Of a stretch of 64,000 bases of DNA, positions 24,318 through 32,800 are shown piece by piece. The position numbers and the translations under genes were made by a program. This stretch comes from Lacticaseibacillus jixianensis (lineage in GTDB: Bacteria > Bacillota > Bacilli > Lactobacillales > Lactobacillaceae). Within the stretch, counting starts at the first letter, position 1. Each line of letters begins with the position of its first letter. The stretch is taken from assembly GCF_003946485.1 (NCBI RefSeq), contig NZ_RHOJ01000012.1, forward strand, positions 1-64,000. Direction: 5' to 3'. Under the pieces are notes generated by a model, which was given only the letters and a program-made list of their open reading frames with translations, ran no database searches and was not told where the DNA came from.

Positions 24318-25142
24318 ATGTATAAGATGATCGTGAGTGATTTGGACGAAAGCCTGCTGCGCGACGACGGTTCGGTGTCGCCAAGGGACATTGCGACGAT
24401 TCACAAGCTGCGCGACGAGGGCGTGAAGTTCGTGCCGAATACCGGCCGCGGGTTCGCGTCCGTGCAGCCGCTGCTGGCCACCATCGGCACCAAGGACTTG
24501 GCCGGTCAGTACGTGATTTCATACAACGGCGGGGCGATCGTCGAGAATAAAGACAACCGGATCATCGTGCAGCACACCTTGCCCTTGGCGGTGGCGGATC
24601 AGATTTACCGTCTCGCCATGGCGGAGGGTGACTTGTGCGCGCACATCTACACTTTCCATCACGTCTATGTGGCCAACATCAACGAGCCTGAGCGCGATTA
24701 CCTGGAGAATCGCGGGGTCGACTACATCGAATTCGACGGCCAGGACCTTAGCCAGTTCAAGGACCGCAACATTGCCAAGGTGATCTTCCAGCATCTCGAC
24801 TTTGGCGTGCGGCGCCGCTTCTACGAAAAGGTGGAAGCGACCGTGAAGGCGCCGCTGACGGTGACCTACTCCTCGAACCGCTACGTTGAATTCAACCCCG
24901 ACGCCATCGACAAGGGCAAGGCCGCGATTGCCCTGGGCGAGCAGATTGGCATTAGCAAAGACGAGATCATTGCGCTCGGCGATAATTCCAACGACCTCAG
25001 CATGCTTCAGCAGGTCGGACTGGGCGTCGCCGTGGCCAACGGCATCCCGGCCGTCAAACATGCGGCTGGCTTGGTGCTGGACGCCACGAACAACGACGAC
25101 CCGGTTACGGAACTGTACGAGAAAGTCTTTAAGCAGGACTAG
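24318..25142 (+). CDS. Cof-type HAD-IIB phosphatase
   Basis: 274 residues, ATG at 24318 after GATGAGGAG. Motif I is VSDLDESLL (nucleophile Asp, acid/base Asp; the usual GT is ES here), motif II lies in FVPNTGRG, Lys is in AIDKGKAA, and motif IV is LGDNSNDLSML. The cap is of the C2B type. The family dephosphorylates sugar phosphates and similar metabolites in the cytoplasm. Single gene ended by the hairpin at 25251-25293. Substrate not predictable. Confidence 0.88.
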   Translation: MYKMIVSDLDESLLRDDGSVSPRDIATIHKLRDEGVKFVPNTGRGFASVQPLLATIGTKDLAGQYVISYNGGAIVENKDNRIIVQHTLPLAVADQIYRLAMAEGDLCAHIYTFHHVYVANINEPERDYLENRGVDYIEFDGQDLSQFKDRNIAKVIFQHLDFGVRRRFYEKVEATVKAPLTVTYSSNRYVEFNPDAIDKGKAAIALGEQIGISKDEIIALGDNSNDLSMLQQVGLGVAVANGIPAVKHAAGLVLDATNNDDPVTELYEKVFKQD

Positions 25143-25250
25143 AAAGCAATTGTTGTCTGCTGTTTTACCGTGATACAAAGAAGCCTGCAAAAAGGACGCC
25201 GGCAAGGGCGCCCCTGCAAAACACCAATCTTTGGTGGCCTAATGTTAACC

Positions 25251-25307
25251 AATAGCCGCGTGAAACCTAGCTAAAAGTCAACGCGGCTATTAGTTTACGC
25301 TTTTTTC
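25251..25307 (+). terminator. Terminator of the HAD phosphatase gene
   Basis: AATAGCCGCGT and ACGCGGCTATT form a perfect 11-bp stem within 25251-25291; TTTTTT follows shortly after (25302-25306). The rest of 25143-25472 shows no gene. Confidence 0.75.
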
Positions 25308-25472
25308 CGGCCGCGGCCGAAAGTCTGTCTCAGCTTCTTCGCTGCGCGGGGAAGCCGGATGAGCGACAGGATTACGCTCGCGCCCACCGCTGTTTCGAAA
25401 GTCCTTACCGGACAGCGGCGGCTGGCGGTGATAAGCTGATGGAAGAGACGGGCAGTTCGGTGTTTTTTGGCC

Positions 25473-25501
25473 TAGACCACTACCGCCAACCGTGCTACAC
25501 T
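25473..25501 (+). promoter_or_regulatory. Promoter of nagA
   Basis: TAGACC (25473-25478), 17-base spacer, TACACT (25496-25501), 46 bases before the nagA start. Confidence 0.5.
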
Positions 25502-25547
25502 GGTGAATGGAAGTAAACCTCTACATCAAACCTAAGGAGATCACGCA

Positions 25548-26711
25548 ATGAGTTACTACATTCATGCTGCAAAGTTTTTCCTGAAGAATAATACCGAGAT
25601 CGGCGGCTGGCTCGAAGTCACCGCTGACGGCAAGTTCGGGGAGTACATCCCGAGCTACGGCGAGAAGCCAGCCGGTGAGATCAAGGATTACGGCGAGCAG
25701 TGGATCGCGCCGGGCCTGGTCGACACCCACATTCACGGCCTGTTGGGCCACGACGTCATGGACAACGACTGGGCCGGCCTTGAGGAAATGTCCGAAGGCC
25801 TGCTGCGCACCGGGGTCACCTCCTGGCTGCCGACGACGTTGACCGGCTCTTTTGAACAGCTGAACGAGGTCTGCAAAACCATCGGCGACCACGCCGGCGA
25901 GGAAAAGGGCGCCAAGATCAAGGGCATCCACTTCGAAGGTCCATTCTTCACCGAAGAGCACAAGGGGGCCCAGAACCCGAAGTACTTCCGTGACCCATCG
26001 ATTGAGGAATACGACGAGTGGCAAAAGAGCGCCAAGGGCTTACTGCAAAAGATGTCCCTGGCCGCTGAGCGCGACAATGCTGTGCCGTTCATTCGCCACA
26101 TGGCCGGCGACGACGGTAAAGTCGTTGCCCTGGGCCACTCCAGCGCGACCTTCGAACAGGCTAAGGCCTGCATCGAGGCCGGGGCAAGCATGTTCTGCCA
26201 CACCTTCAACGCGATGAGTGGGCTGAACCACCGCGCGCCAGGCATGGTGGGCGCCGCGATGTACCTGAAGAACGTTGACGACGAACTGATCGCCGACGGT
26301 CACCACGTGCGGCCGGAAGTGATCTCCGTGCTGGTGCGCGAGAAGACTGCCGAGCACATTGCGCTGGTCACCGACTGCATGTCCGCTGGCCTGCAGCCCG
26401 ACGGCGACTACATGCTGGGTGAATTCCCAGTGGTCGTGGCCAATGGTACCGCCCGCCTGAAGGACGCGACCCACAACCTGGCGGGTTCGATCCTGCAGCT
26501 CAAGGACGCCATCAAGAACGTGGTTGACTGGAACGCCGCCACCCCTGAAGAAGCCATCAACATGGGGGCTTACGTACCGGCCAAGTCCGCGAAGATCGAC
26601 GCGACCTGCGGCAGCATCCTGCCTGGCCGCGACGCCGACTTCCTAGTCCTGAACCCTGACATGAGCCTTGCCGAGACCTACCTGAACGGCGAGTCCCGAT
26701 ACCAGGCCTAA
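25548..26711 (+). CDS. nagA: N-acetylglucosamine-6-phosphate deacetylase
   Basis: 387 residues, ATG at 25548 after AAGGAG. Metal-binding DTHIHG (about 62-67), substrate loop GIHFEGPF, GHSSATFEQ, the HTFNAM and VTDCMSA blocks are all present. It removes the acetyl group from GlcNAc-6-phosphate in the cytoplasm, feeding amino sugars to NagB and glycolysis. Functionally it fits with the MurNAc-recovery genes at 59-64 kb, whose MurQ makes GlcNAc-6-phosphate. Single-gene transcript with its own promoter and terminator. Confidence 0.96.
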   Translation: MSYYIHAAKFFLKNNTEIGGWLEVTADGKFGEYIPSYGEKPAGEIKDYGEQWIAPGLVDTHIHGLLGHDVMDNDWAGLEEMSEGLLRTGVTSWLPTTLTGSFEQLNEVCKTIGDHAGEEKGAKIKGIHFEGPFFTEEHKGAQNPKYFRDPSIEEYDEWQKSAKGLLQKMSLAAERDNAVPFIRHMAGDDGKVVALGHSSATFEQAKACIEAGASMFCHTFNAMSGLNHRAPGMVGAAMYLKNVDDELIADGHHVRPEVISVLVREKTAEHIALVTDCMSAGLQPDGDYMLGEFPVVVANGTARLKDATHNLAGSILQLKDAIKNVVDWNAATPEEAINMGAYVPAKSAKIDATCGSILPGRDADFLVLNPDMSLAETYLNGESRYQA

Positions 26712-26727
26712 GCGAAAATAAACAATT

Positions 26728-26790
26728 GCCCCACCGCAGGGCGCTCGCCAGTGAAACTAGCTGGCTGAACGTCTGCGGTGGGGCTTTTTT
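26728..26790 (+). terminator. Terminator of nagA
   Basis: GCCCCACCGCAG (26728-26739) pairs perfectly with CTGCGGTGGGGC (26773-26784), followed by TTTTTT. The loop is long (33 bases) and holds a smaller stem. Confidence 0.85.
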
Positions 26791-26803
26791 GCCTGACGAA
26801 TTG

Positions 26804-27388
26804 TCAGGCCAGTGCTTCCGGCGGGTCGGGCTGGGGGCCCTTGCCCAGCCGGGCGAGGACCCAGTTGTCGAAGTTCCACTCCTCAGTGGCGCGGCGGTTG
26901 TGCGCGTCGTCCCACAGGGCCTCGCGCTCGAATTCGACGACGCGGCCGCCGGGGCCGACCGCCACCCAGTTGTAACTGCCGTTGCGGTGGCCGTATTTGA
27001 TCCACCACGTCGGCGTGTCGTTGCGCTGGTGGACGTTATCGATGAAGCTGCGAACGATGTAGTCGGTGCGCAGGTACTTCAGGCCGCGCGCGTACTGGGA
27101 GTCAAGCCGCTGCATGGTTTCGCGGGCGATCCGCCGCGCCGTCTCCTGGTCCGTCATCGGCGCGCGGCTGACGACCGAGAAGTCGTTGAAGCTGATTAGG
27201 CGCCCTTTTTCCCCCCAGACCAAAGTCAGGTGGGGGCCCAGCCACACGAGCGGGGCGTATGGTTGGTACCGCTCCACGCGCACCGTCTCCCCGTTGCGCA
27301 GGCGGGTGTCGGCGGCAATCAGCTGAAAATTATCGGGAATCACCAAGTTGGGCTGCGTGACGCCCAACACTTCGATGGTCTTCGGCAT
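26804..27388 (-). CDS. Unknown protein encoded with a MarR regulator
   Basis: 194 residues from the ATG at 27388 (AAGGAGG upstream); a start at 27427 lies inside the MarR gene. No signal peptide or membrane helix. It has a beta-rich first half (VWLGPHLTLVWGEKGRLISF) and a second half with TPTWWIKYGHRNGSYNWVAVG, ending Pro-rich. No family recognised. Starting 28 bases after the MarR gene ends, it is co-transcribed with it and may be its target or partner. Confidence 0.75.
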   Translation of the reverse strand: MPKTIEVLGVTQPNLVIPDNFQLIAADTRLRNGETVRVERYQPYAPLVWLGPHLTLVWGEKGRLISFNDFSVVSRAPMTDQETARRIARETMQRLDSQYARGLKYLRTDYIVRSFIDNVHQRNDTPTWWIKYGHRNGSYNWVAVGPGGRVVEFEREALWDDAHNRRATEEWNFDNWVLARLGKGPQPDPPEALA

Positions 27389-27416
27389 AATGACATGTTC
27401 CTCCTTGCCAGATGGC

Positions 27417-27842
27417 TTATGCCTCAAGGTTGCGGCTCACGTGCTGCAGCATGGCGAGCAGCGCCTGCCGCTGCCCCTCATCCAGGCCGGCGAACGCCTC
27501 CGCCTGGGCTGCGGCCAGGGTGGCCGTCAGTTGAGGCACCAAGGCGCGGCCAGCTGGCGTCAGCGCCGTCACGAACGCCCGCCCGTCCTCGGGAGCGCGC
27601 TGCTTGGTGATCAGCCCCGCTGCGGTCAGCTGGGCCAGCCGGCGCGTGACGTTGCTGGACGTCAGGTGGGTGAGGCGAAAGAGCGCCTCCTGTGAGACCG
27701 TTTCGTGCTGCGCAATCTGCAAGATGAAGTAGTAGTTGCTGGCGGTGAGGCCAAGGGGGCTGAGGGCGTCGTCCAGAAAAGCGGTGAGCTGCTTGGCGGC
27801 AACGGTGACGGCCGCGGTCAACGGGTCGATGACTTCCGGCAT
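27417..27842 (-). CDS. MarR-family transcriptional regulator
   Basis: 141 residues from the ATG at 27842, AAAGGAG 7 bases upstream; longer frames extend into the neighbouring promoter region without a ribosome site. Winged helix: SQEALFRLTHLTSSNVTRRLAQLTAAGLI followed by a wing (APEDGRAFVTALTPAG), then a C-terminal dimer helix. It probably represses itself and the following gene, responding to a small ligand. It is divergent from the TPM-domain gene. Confidence 0.9.
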   Translation of the reverse strand: MPEVIDPLTAAVTVAAKQLTAFLDDALSPLGLTASNYYFILQIAQHETVSQEALFRLTHLTSSNVTRRLAQLTAAGLITKQRAPEDGRAFVTALTPAGRALVPQLTATLAAAQAEAFAGLDEGQRQALLAMLQHVSRNLEA

Positions 27843-28128
27843 ACTGGTACTCCTTTCAAGGCAGGTGGTCCGCATCACAAAATCATTTACCAGCAGTCTA
27901 GCACCTAGTACTTGCTTGCGCAAACAACCATACTCGTCTGGCGTTCTGACCAGCGGACCGCTCGACACAGCGAACGAGTAGCGACCGACGCGCCGACCGG
28001 TGAACCGCGTGGTTAGTCGGCGCAAGGCGGCTGACCGGCGCTGTGCTCGGCGGAGGAGTTTGCCCAGCGTGGGGGTGGTTGCGACCGCTTTCGCGCGGTA
28101 CACTGAGAGCATCAGTGGAGGGATAAGT

Positions 28129-29499
28129 ATGAAAAAACAGGCATTCTGGCTCGCTTTTGCCATTGGGCTGTTCCTGCTTTTAGGCGGGGGCCAACTGGTG
28201 CAGGCGGCGCCGCTCACCCAGTCGCAGGTGCAGCAGACCAAGCAGTGGTACCGCGATCCGCAGGGCGTGGTGGGCCCCCGCACCCAGCAGGCGCTGTACA
28301 CCGCGAACTATCGCGCGTTTGCGAAGATCAAGGGCAAGCCGCAGATCGCGGTCATCGTCACCAGCGGCAAGGACGAGGACGAGCTGCAGGACTACGCCAA
28401 TGAGCAGTTCAAGAAGTACGGCTTCGGCCACGCCCGGTGGGATAACGGGCTGCTGCTGACGATCGAGCCCAAGGAGCACCACTACTGGATGGAGGTCGGT
28501 TACGGCCTGGAGCCCGTGGTGCCAGACGGGTCAATGGACGAGATCGTCAGTTCAGCGGTGAAAAAGCAGCTGCGTGCGAGTCAGTACGACCAGGCCATTG
28601 CGGCCATCGTCACCAACACCGTGTGCCGGGTGCAAAAGCATCAAGATGCCATCTCGACGCCCGCGGGAATTGCGGCCCGCCGTGCGCACGACCAGATGGT
28701 TCAAAATATCGGCGTTGGCATGATTATTGGCATGCTGCTGCTGATGGCCTTCATGGCGGCCCGGTTCTTTGCGCTGCGCAACTGGGCCGGCCGAATCTTC
28801 GCCACCCAGCCGGGGACCTTTCCCATCCTGCAGCAGCTGCATGACGCCGGCATCGTGATCGACCCGATGAACGTCCCGGGGGGCGGCTGGGCGTTGTTCA
28901 ACCGGCAGCAGGCGCTGGCGTACTCTTTTGCCAAGCTGATCCGCCGCGACTACATCAAGTGGCTGGCCAAAGCCCCGCAGCTCGGGCCGTTGCCGTTTTA
29001 CTACTACAAAGTGGCTGATGATCGCATGACCCCTGACAAGTGGCCGGCTGCGGAGATGGCGACAGAACCGAGTCTGGCCGCCATTTTAACCGACGAAACG
29101 CCGCGTCCCGGCAAGCTCAGGGTGATGACCTCGATTAAGGGTCACACCGACGTCGAGGTGGCGGCCGTGGGCCAGTACCAGGACCGCTTTGACCAGTGGC
29201 TGCGGCAGACCAAGGACGTCAAGCCCAAGGAGGCCAGCCAGGTCTGGCAGGACTTCTTCATTCACGCCAAGCCAGAAGACGCGAACCTTTCGGATGAGAA
29301 GCTGGCCCAGCTCTGGACTGTCATGCTCACGCACCAGCGCAATCCGATGACCGAGCAGTCCGGCATCGCGGGAATGCCCGTTTGGGTCGTCAGCAACTAC
29401 GTCCACGCCAGCGCCCCAAGCTCCGGCAGTGGCGGCGGCTTTGGCGCCGGCGGGGGCGGTGGTGCTTCCGGTGGCGGCGGCTTCGGCGGTAGTTGGTAG
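28129..29499 (+). CDS. TPM-domain membrane protein with Gly-rich tail
   Basis: 456 residues from the ATG at 28129 (GGAGGG upstream); the frame extends to 28000 without a start signal. Signal peptide about 1-26 (ending QLVQAAP). An external TPM domain (about 35-175; IAVIVTSGKDEDELQDYANEQFKKYGFG, WMEVGYGLE) is followed by a membrane helix (MIIGMLLLMAFMAARFF), a cytoplasmic domain and a Gly/Ser tail (GGGFGAGGGGGASGGGG). TPM proteins are cell-envelope proteins with varied roles, some phosphatases. Not part of an operon. Confidence 0.88.
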   Translation: MKKQAFWLAFAIGLFLLLGGGQLVQAAPLTQSQVQQTKQWYRDPQGVVGPRTQQALYTANYRAFAKIKGKPQIAVIVTSGKDEDELQDYANEQFKKYGFGHARWDNGLLLTIEPKEHHYWMEVGYGLEPVVPDGSMDEIVSSAVKKQLRASQYDQAIAAIVTNTVCRVQKHQDAISTPAGIAARRAHDQMVQNIGVGMIIGMLLLMAFMAARFFALRNWAGRIFATQPGTFPILQQLHDAGIVIDPMNVPGGGWALFNRQQALAYSFAKLIRRDYIKWLAKAPQLGPLPFYYYKVADDRMTPDKWPAAEMATEPSLAAILTDETPRPGKLRVMTSIKGHTDVEVAAVGQYQDRFDQWLRQTKDVKPKEASQVWQDFFIHAKPEDANLSDEKLAQLWTVMLTHQRNPMTEQSGIAGMPVWVVSNYVHASAPSSGSGGGFGAGGGGGASGGGGFGGSW

Positions 29500-29506
29500 G
29501 CAAGTG

Positions 29507-29542
29507 GATCGTTCCCTGGACGGGGGACGGTCTTTTTTTCTT
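29507..29542 (+). terminator. Terminator of the TPM-domain gene
   Basis: GATCGTTCCC pairs with GGGGACGGTC (with G-U pairs) around the loop TGGAC, followed by TTTTTTT. Confidence 0.7.
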
Positions 29543-29863
29543 GGTTAAGCGGCCCCGGTTCGGTTGAGTGATGGTTCATGCCGGGTCAGTAATGACGGCG
29601 ATAGATGATTGTACAAAGCTCCAATTAAGGTGAATTTTACTGTTTAATGGCCTCAAGAATATTTTTACCCACCAAATATAACGAGTAATTTTTCCGAATT
29701 GTGTTCGTTCGGAACGGATCACTGCCTTTAAAAACATTTACTATATAAAATTTAGGGAATATTAGATTCAAAAAGCGACATCCAAACGAAACTGCGTTAT
29801 TATGATGATGGGTATAAGGATGAAATAGTTGGGTATGCTTCAGTTGATAGGGAGGAATCAATT
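29543..29863. other. AT-rich upstream region of the large adhesin gene
   Basis: No gene. The sequence turns sharply AT-rich from about 29,590. TATATAAAA at 29742-29750 is a possible -10 region and GTATAAGG near 29812 another, but no -35 is convincing. The AT-rich start suggests imported DNA for the adhesin gene that follows. Confidence 0.4.
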
Positions 29864-32800
29864 ATGGCAAATCGGCATCTTTTTCAAGAGCTATCATCAG
29901 CTATGACTGATGAAAAGCGCCATTATAAGATGTATAAGTCCGGCAAGACGTGGCTTCTTGCTGGCATTTCGTTGATTTTTGCGGGGGCGCTGTCGCTGCA
30001 GCAGCCCATCATAACGCACGCTGACACTAGCGATAATGCTAGTGTCACTGCCGAGAGCAACTTGAGCTTACATTCGAGTACATCAACGACTGCACTGGGT
30101 GCCGTTAAGAAAACGACGACGGACTCGAATGATTCTGATGTCTCACGGATAGCCGCACAAACAAAGGCTCAAACATCTTCATCTGCGGACAGTCAGAAAG
30201 CAAATCAAGCAAACTCAAATCTAAAGGGTAACTCGACCAACGCGTCTAGTACCCCATCCACGAATTCCCGAGGATCTTCGGTTACTCGGACGCTAGTGGA
30301 CGCAACCTCAACCGTCCAAGGCAGCCAAGACCAATTGCCTTCAACGTCTAGTGCCACCGTTACAGGGGTACCTGCTAAGGTTGGGGTCGGGTCTGGTGTG
30401 ACGAAAGATGTGCACATTGTATTTCACATGACTGCTGCTAAAGCTGGAGACAGCTTCAGCATTACCATTCCTGATGAAAATGCCAACAGTTCATGGGGCT
30501 TTGACGGTTCAAAAGCAGAACCGGTACCACTGGCTGATGGAACAACAACCAGGACGCACGATGAGGCTCATCACACTTGGACTATCACGAATAAGCTAGT
30601 AACAACTAAGACCATTCAACAGGATCTGACTCTTTACATTTACGGGAACGACAGGCCAACACCCAAGTCACCAATTGACGACATTGGTGTCACCAACAGT
30701 CAGATTACGTATGCGGTGAATGGCCAAGAACAGGCACCCATTACCATTACCCAGACGGTTGACCCCGCCATTAAAATCAATCCAATCACCCGAGTGAACC
30801 CAACAGGCGTGATCAAGAGGCTTCTTCCGACCACCACTTATGTCTATCAGTTTACGACGCCCGAGGAAAATGGGGTCCAAAATCAGACGAGCAGTGCATC
30901 TTCGCGGATCAACTCAGCCGTTAATTATGGAACGACAATAACCATCCCGGTTCCTACCGGTTTTACCTTGGATGAGGAGTTAACCAAGAAACTTAATCAG
31001 TTTAGTGATGAGACCACTATCACTCAAGACGGGTCGAGTAAAGACATCATTATTACTGTTCCCAAGGGTAGTGGCAACAACAGTTGGAGCCAAGTTTACC
31101 AGATTGCAGGCAAGTACGATGTTCCGCCGACAGATAATCCTCATAATCTAACTGCACCGGGTCGGATTTCGCTTGTGCAAAAGCTGGGAGACGGTCCGGA
31201 TGCTCGGACTTTGACATACGACGCTGACCCTTGGACTGCAATCATGGAGGCTGCAGGTGACGGCGATAATACCAGCCTACCAGTTAAGAGTCAACCGTTT
31301 GTCAACGGAAATTACAGTAATCCGTATGATGATCGAAGCAAGATAACTCTGGCTTCCACTGGCGAAAAGGGTAAACCAATTAAATATTTGAATTCCTTTA
31401 CCTTTACCTATGAGGGCGCAGCGGACCAGGCGGACTCTACGGCAACGTTTACCATCTCAGTGCCCGACGGTTTAGATGCAACTGGCTTTCAAGTACCAAC
31501 TGAGCAAATTAGAACGGATAGTGACCCGACCAAATCTGAATATTTGCCCGGCACCACGTCCTATTCCGCGAAGGTGACCTTTGTGGGTGGTTCATCCGAT
31601 TCAAAGACGATTGAAGCGGGTGGTCGCTATGATGCTCCCGACGGTCAGTACATCAGCTCGATTGAACTAACTCCCAATTACCTGGCTCCTGGCGCAATAT
31701 CCCAGTCTGCGGATGATGGCAAGGACGGGATGTATCTTTTTGGGAAGGTTGCTGAAAGGCATCATGACCTTTCACCGGTCAAGGTTGGCGACAGGCTCAC
31801 CACTAGAATGAGTATGAAAGTAGTTGGTACCGAGATTGACAAAACATACAATGGTGAGTTTACTCAGACCGTGGTCGCACCCGCTCCTGCGGAGGCCCCA
31901 GCTATTGGCTATAGCAGCGGGCTCGATTTTGACGGGCACTATCACACTTGGCCAGGAACCGCTCCTGCAGGGGAGATATCAATGTATGGTGGGGGCAACT
32001 GGGGCCAAACGGCTGATCTCATCAAGGATCCAATCCTGTACGTGGTTTTGCCTAAGACGGTTCACCTTGCTACCGACGAAGAACATCAACCAAGAATCCA
32101 AGGGGCAAAGTTTAAAACTGAGTCACTGCCGGATGGCCGGACCCTGGTTACGTTTGATTATACTGGTACCTCGGTCGATACGTCGAAGCCGACAATGACT
32201 TACTCGACCCTGTTTTGGGACAACCAGCCGGATGCCATGCCGACAACCGAGCCAATCGAGATGCTGATTTATTCGCCAACGACGACCATTATGAAGTCGG
32301 AAAACATCAAGGCCATCACTGATCCTATTTTGCTTGCCAAGGTTCACCAAGGCACGGTTCAGTACTTTTCAACCGACTGGAAAATCGAAGTTGCCTCCAC
32401 CCAGGGTACAGCCGCATTGGCTCAGGGTAACCTGGATTCCTCGCCAGCGGCTCAAGGAAAATCTGACATTCACCGCGGCAGTACGTCAGATTGGCCGGCG
32501 AATAAGATGAATTTTGCCATCGATATGCAGAATAATACTGATATTGATGCCACGAATGCTTATGAGGTGATTAACCTCCCGTACGCTGGTGACGCCCAGG
32601 GGTCGACCCTTAACTTTACTATGACGGGTCCGGTGACATTGCCGAGTAAGTTTAGCAACGGAGATTCGTTGACGACGAGGGCCGTCCTTTATTCAGACAA
32701 GCCTGCTGTTTTGACCACAGGGAGTACTACTTTTGATCGTTCAGGTTATGTTGACGCTGCTGGGGTTGCGGCAAAAGGCGGATGGTCTACAATCAAGTCC

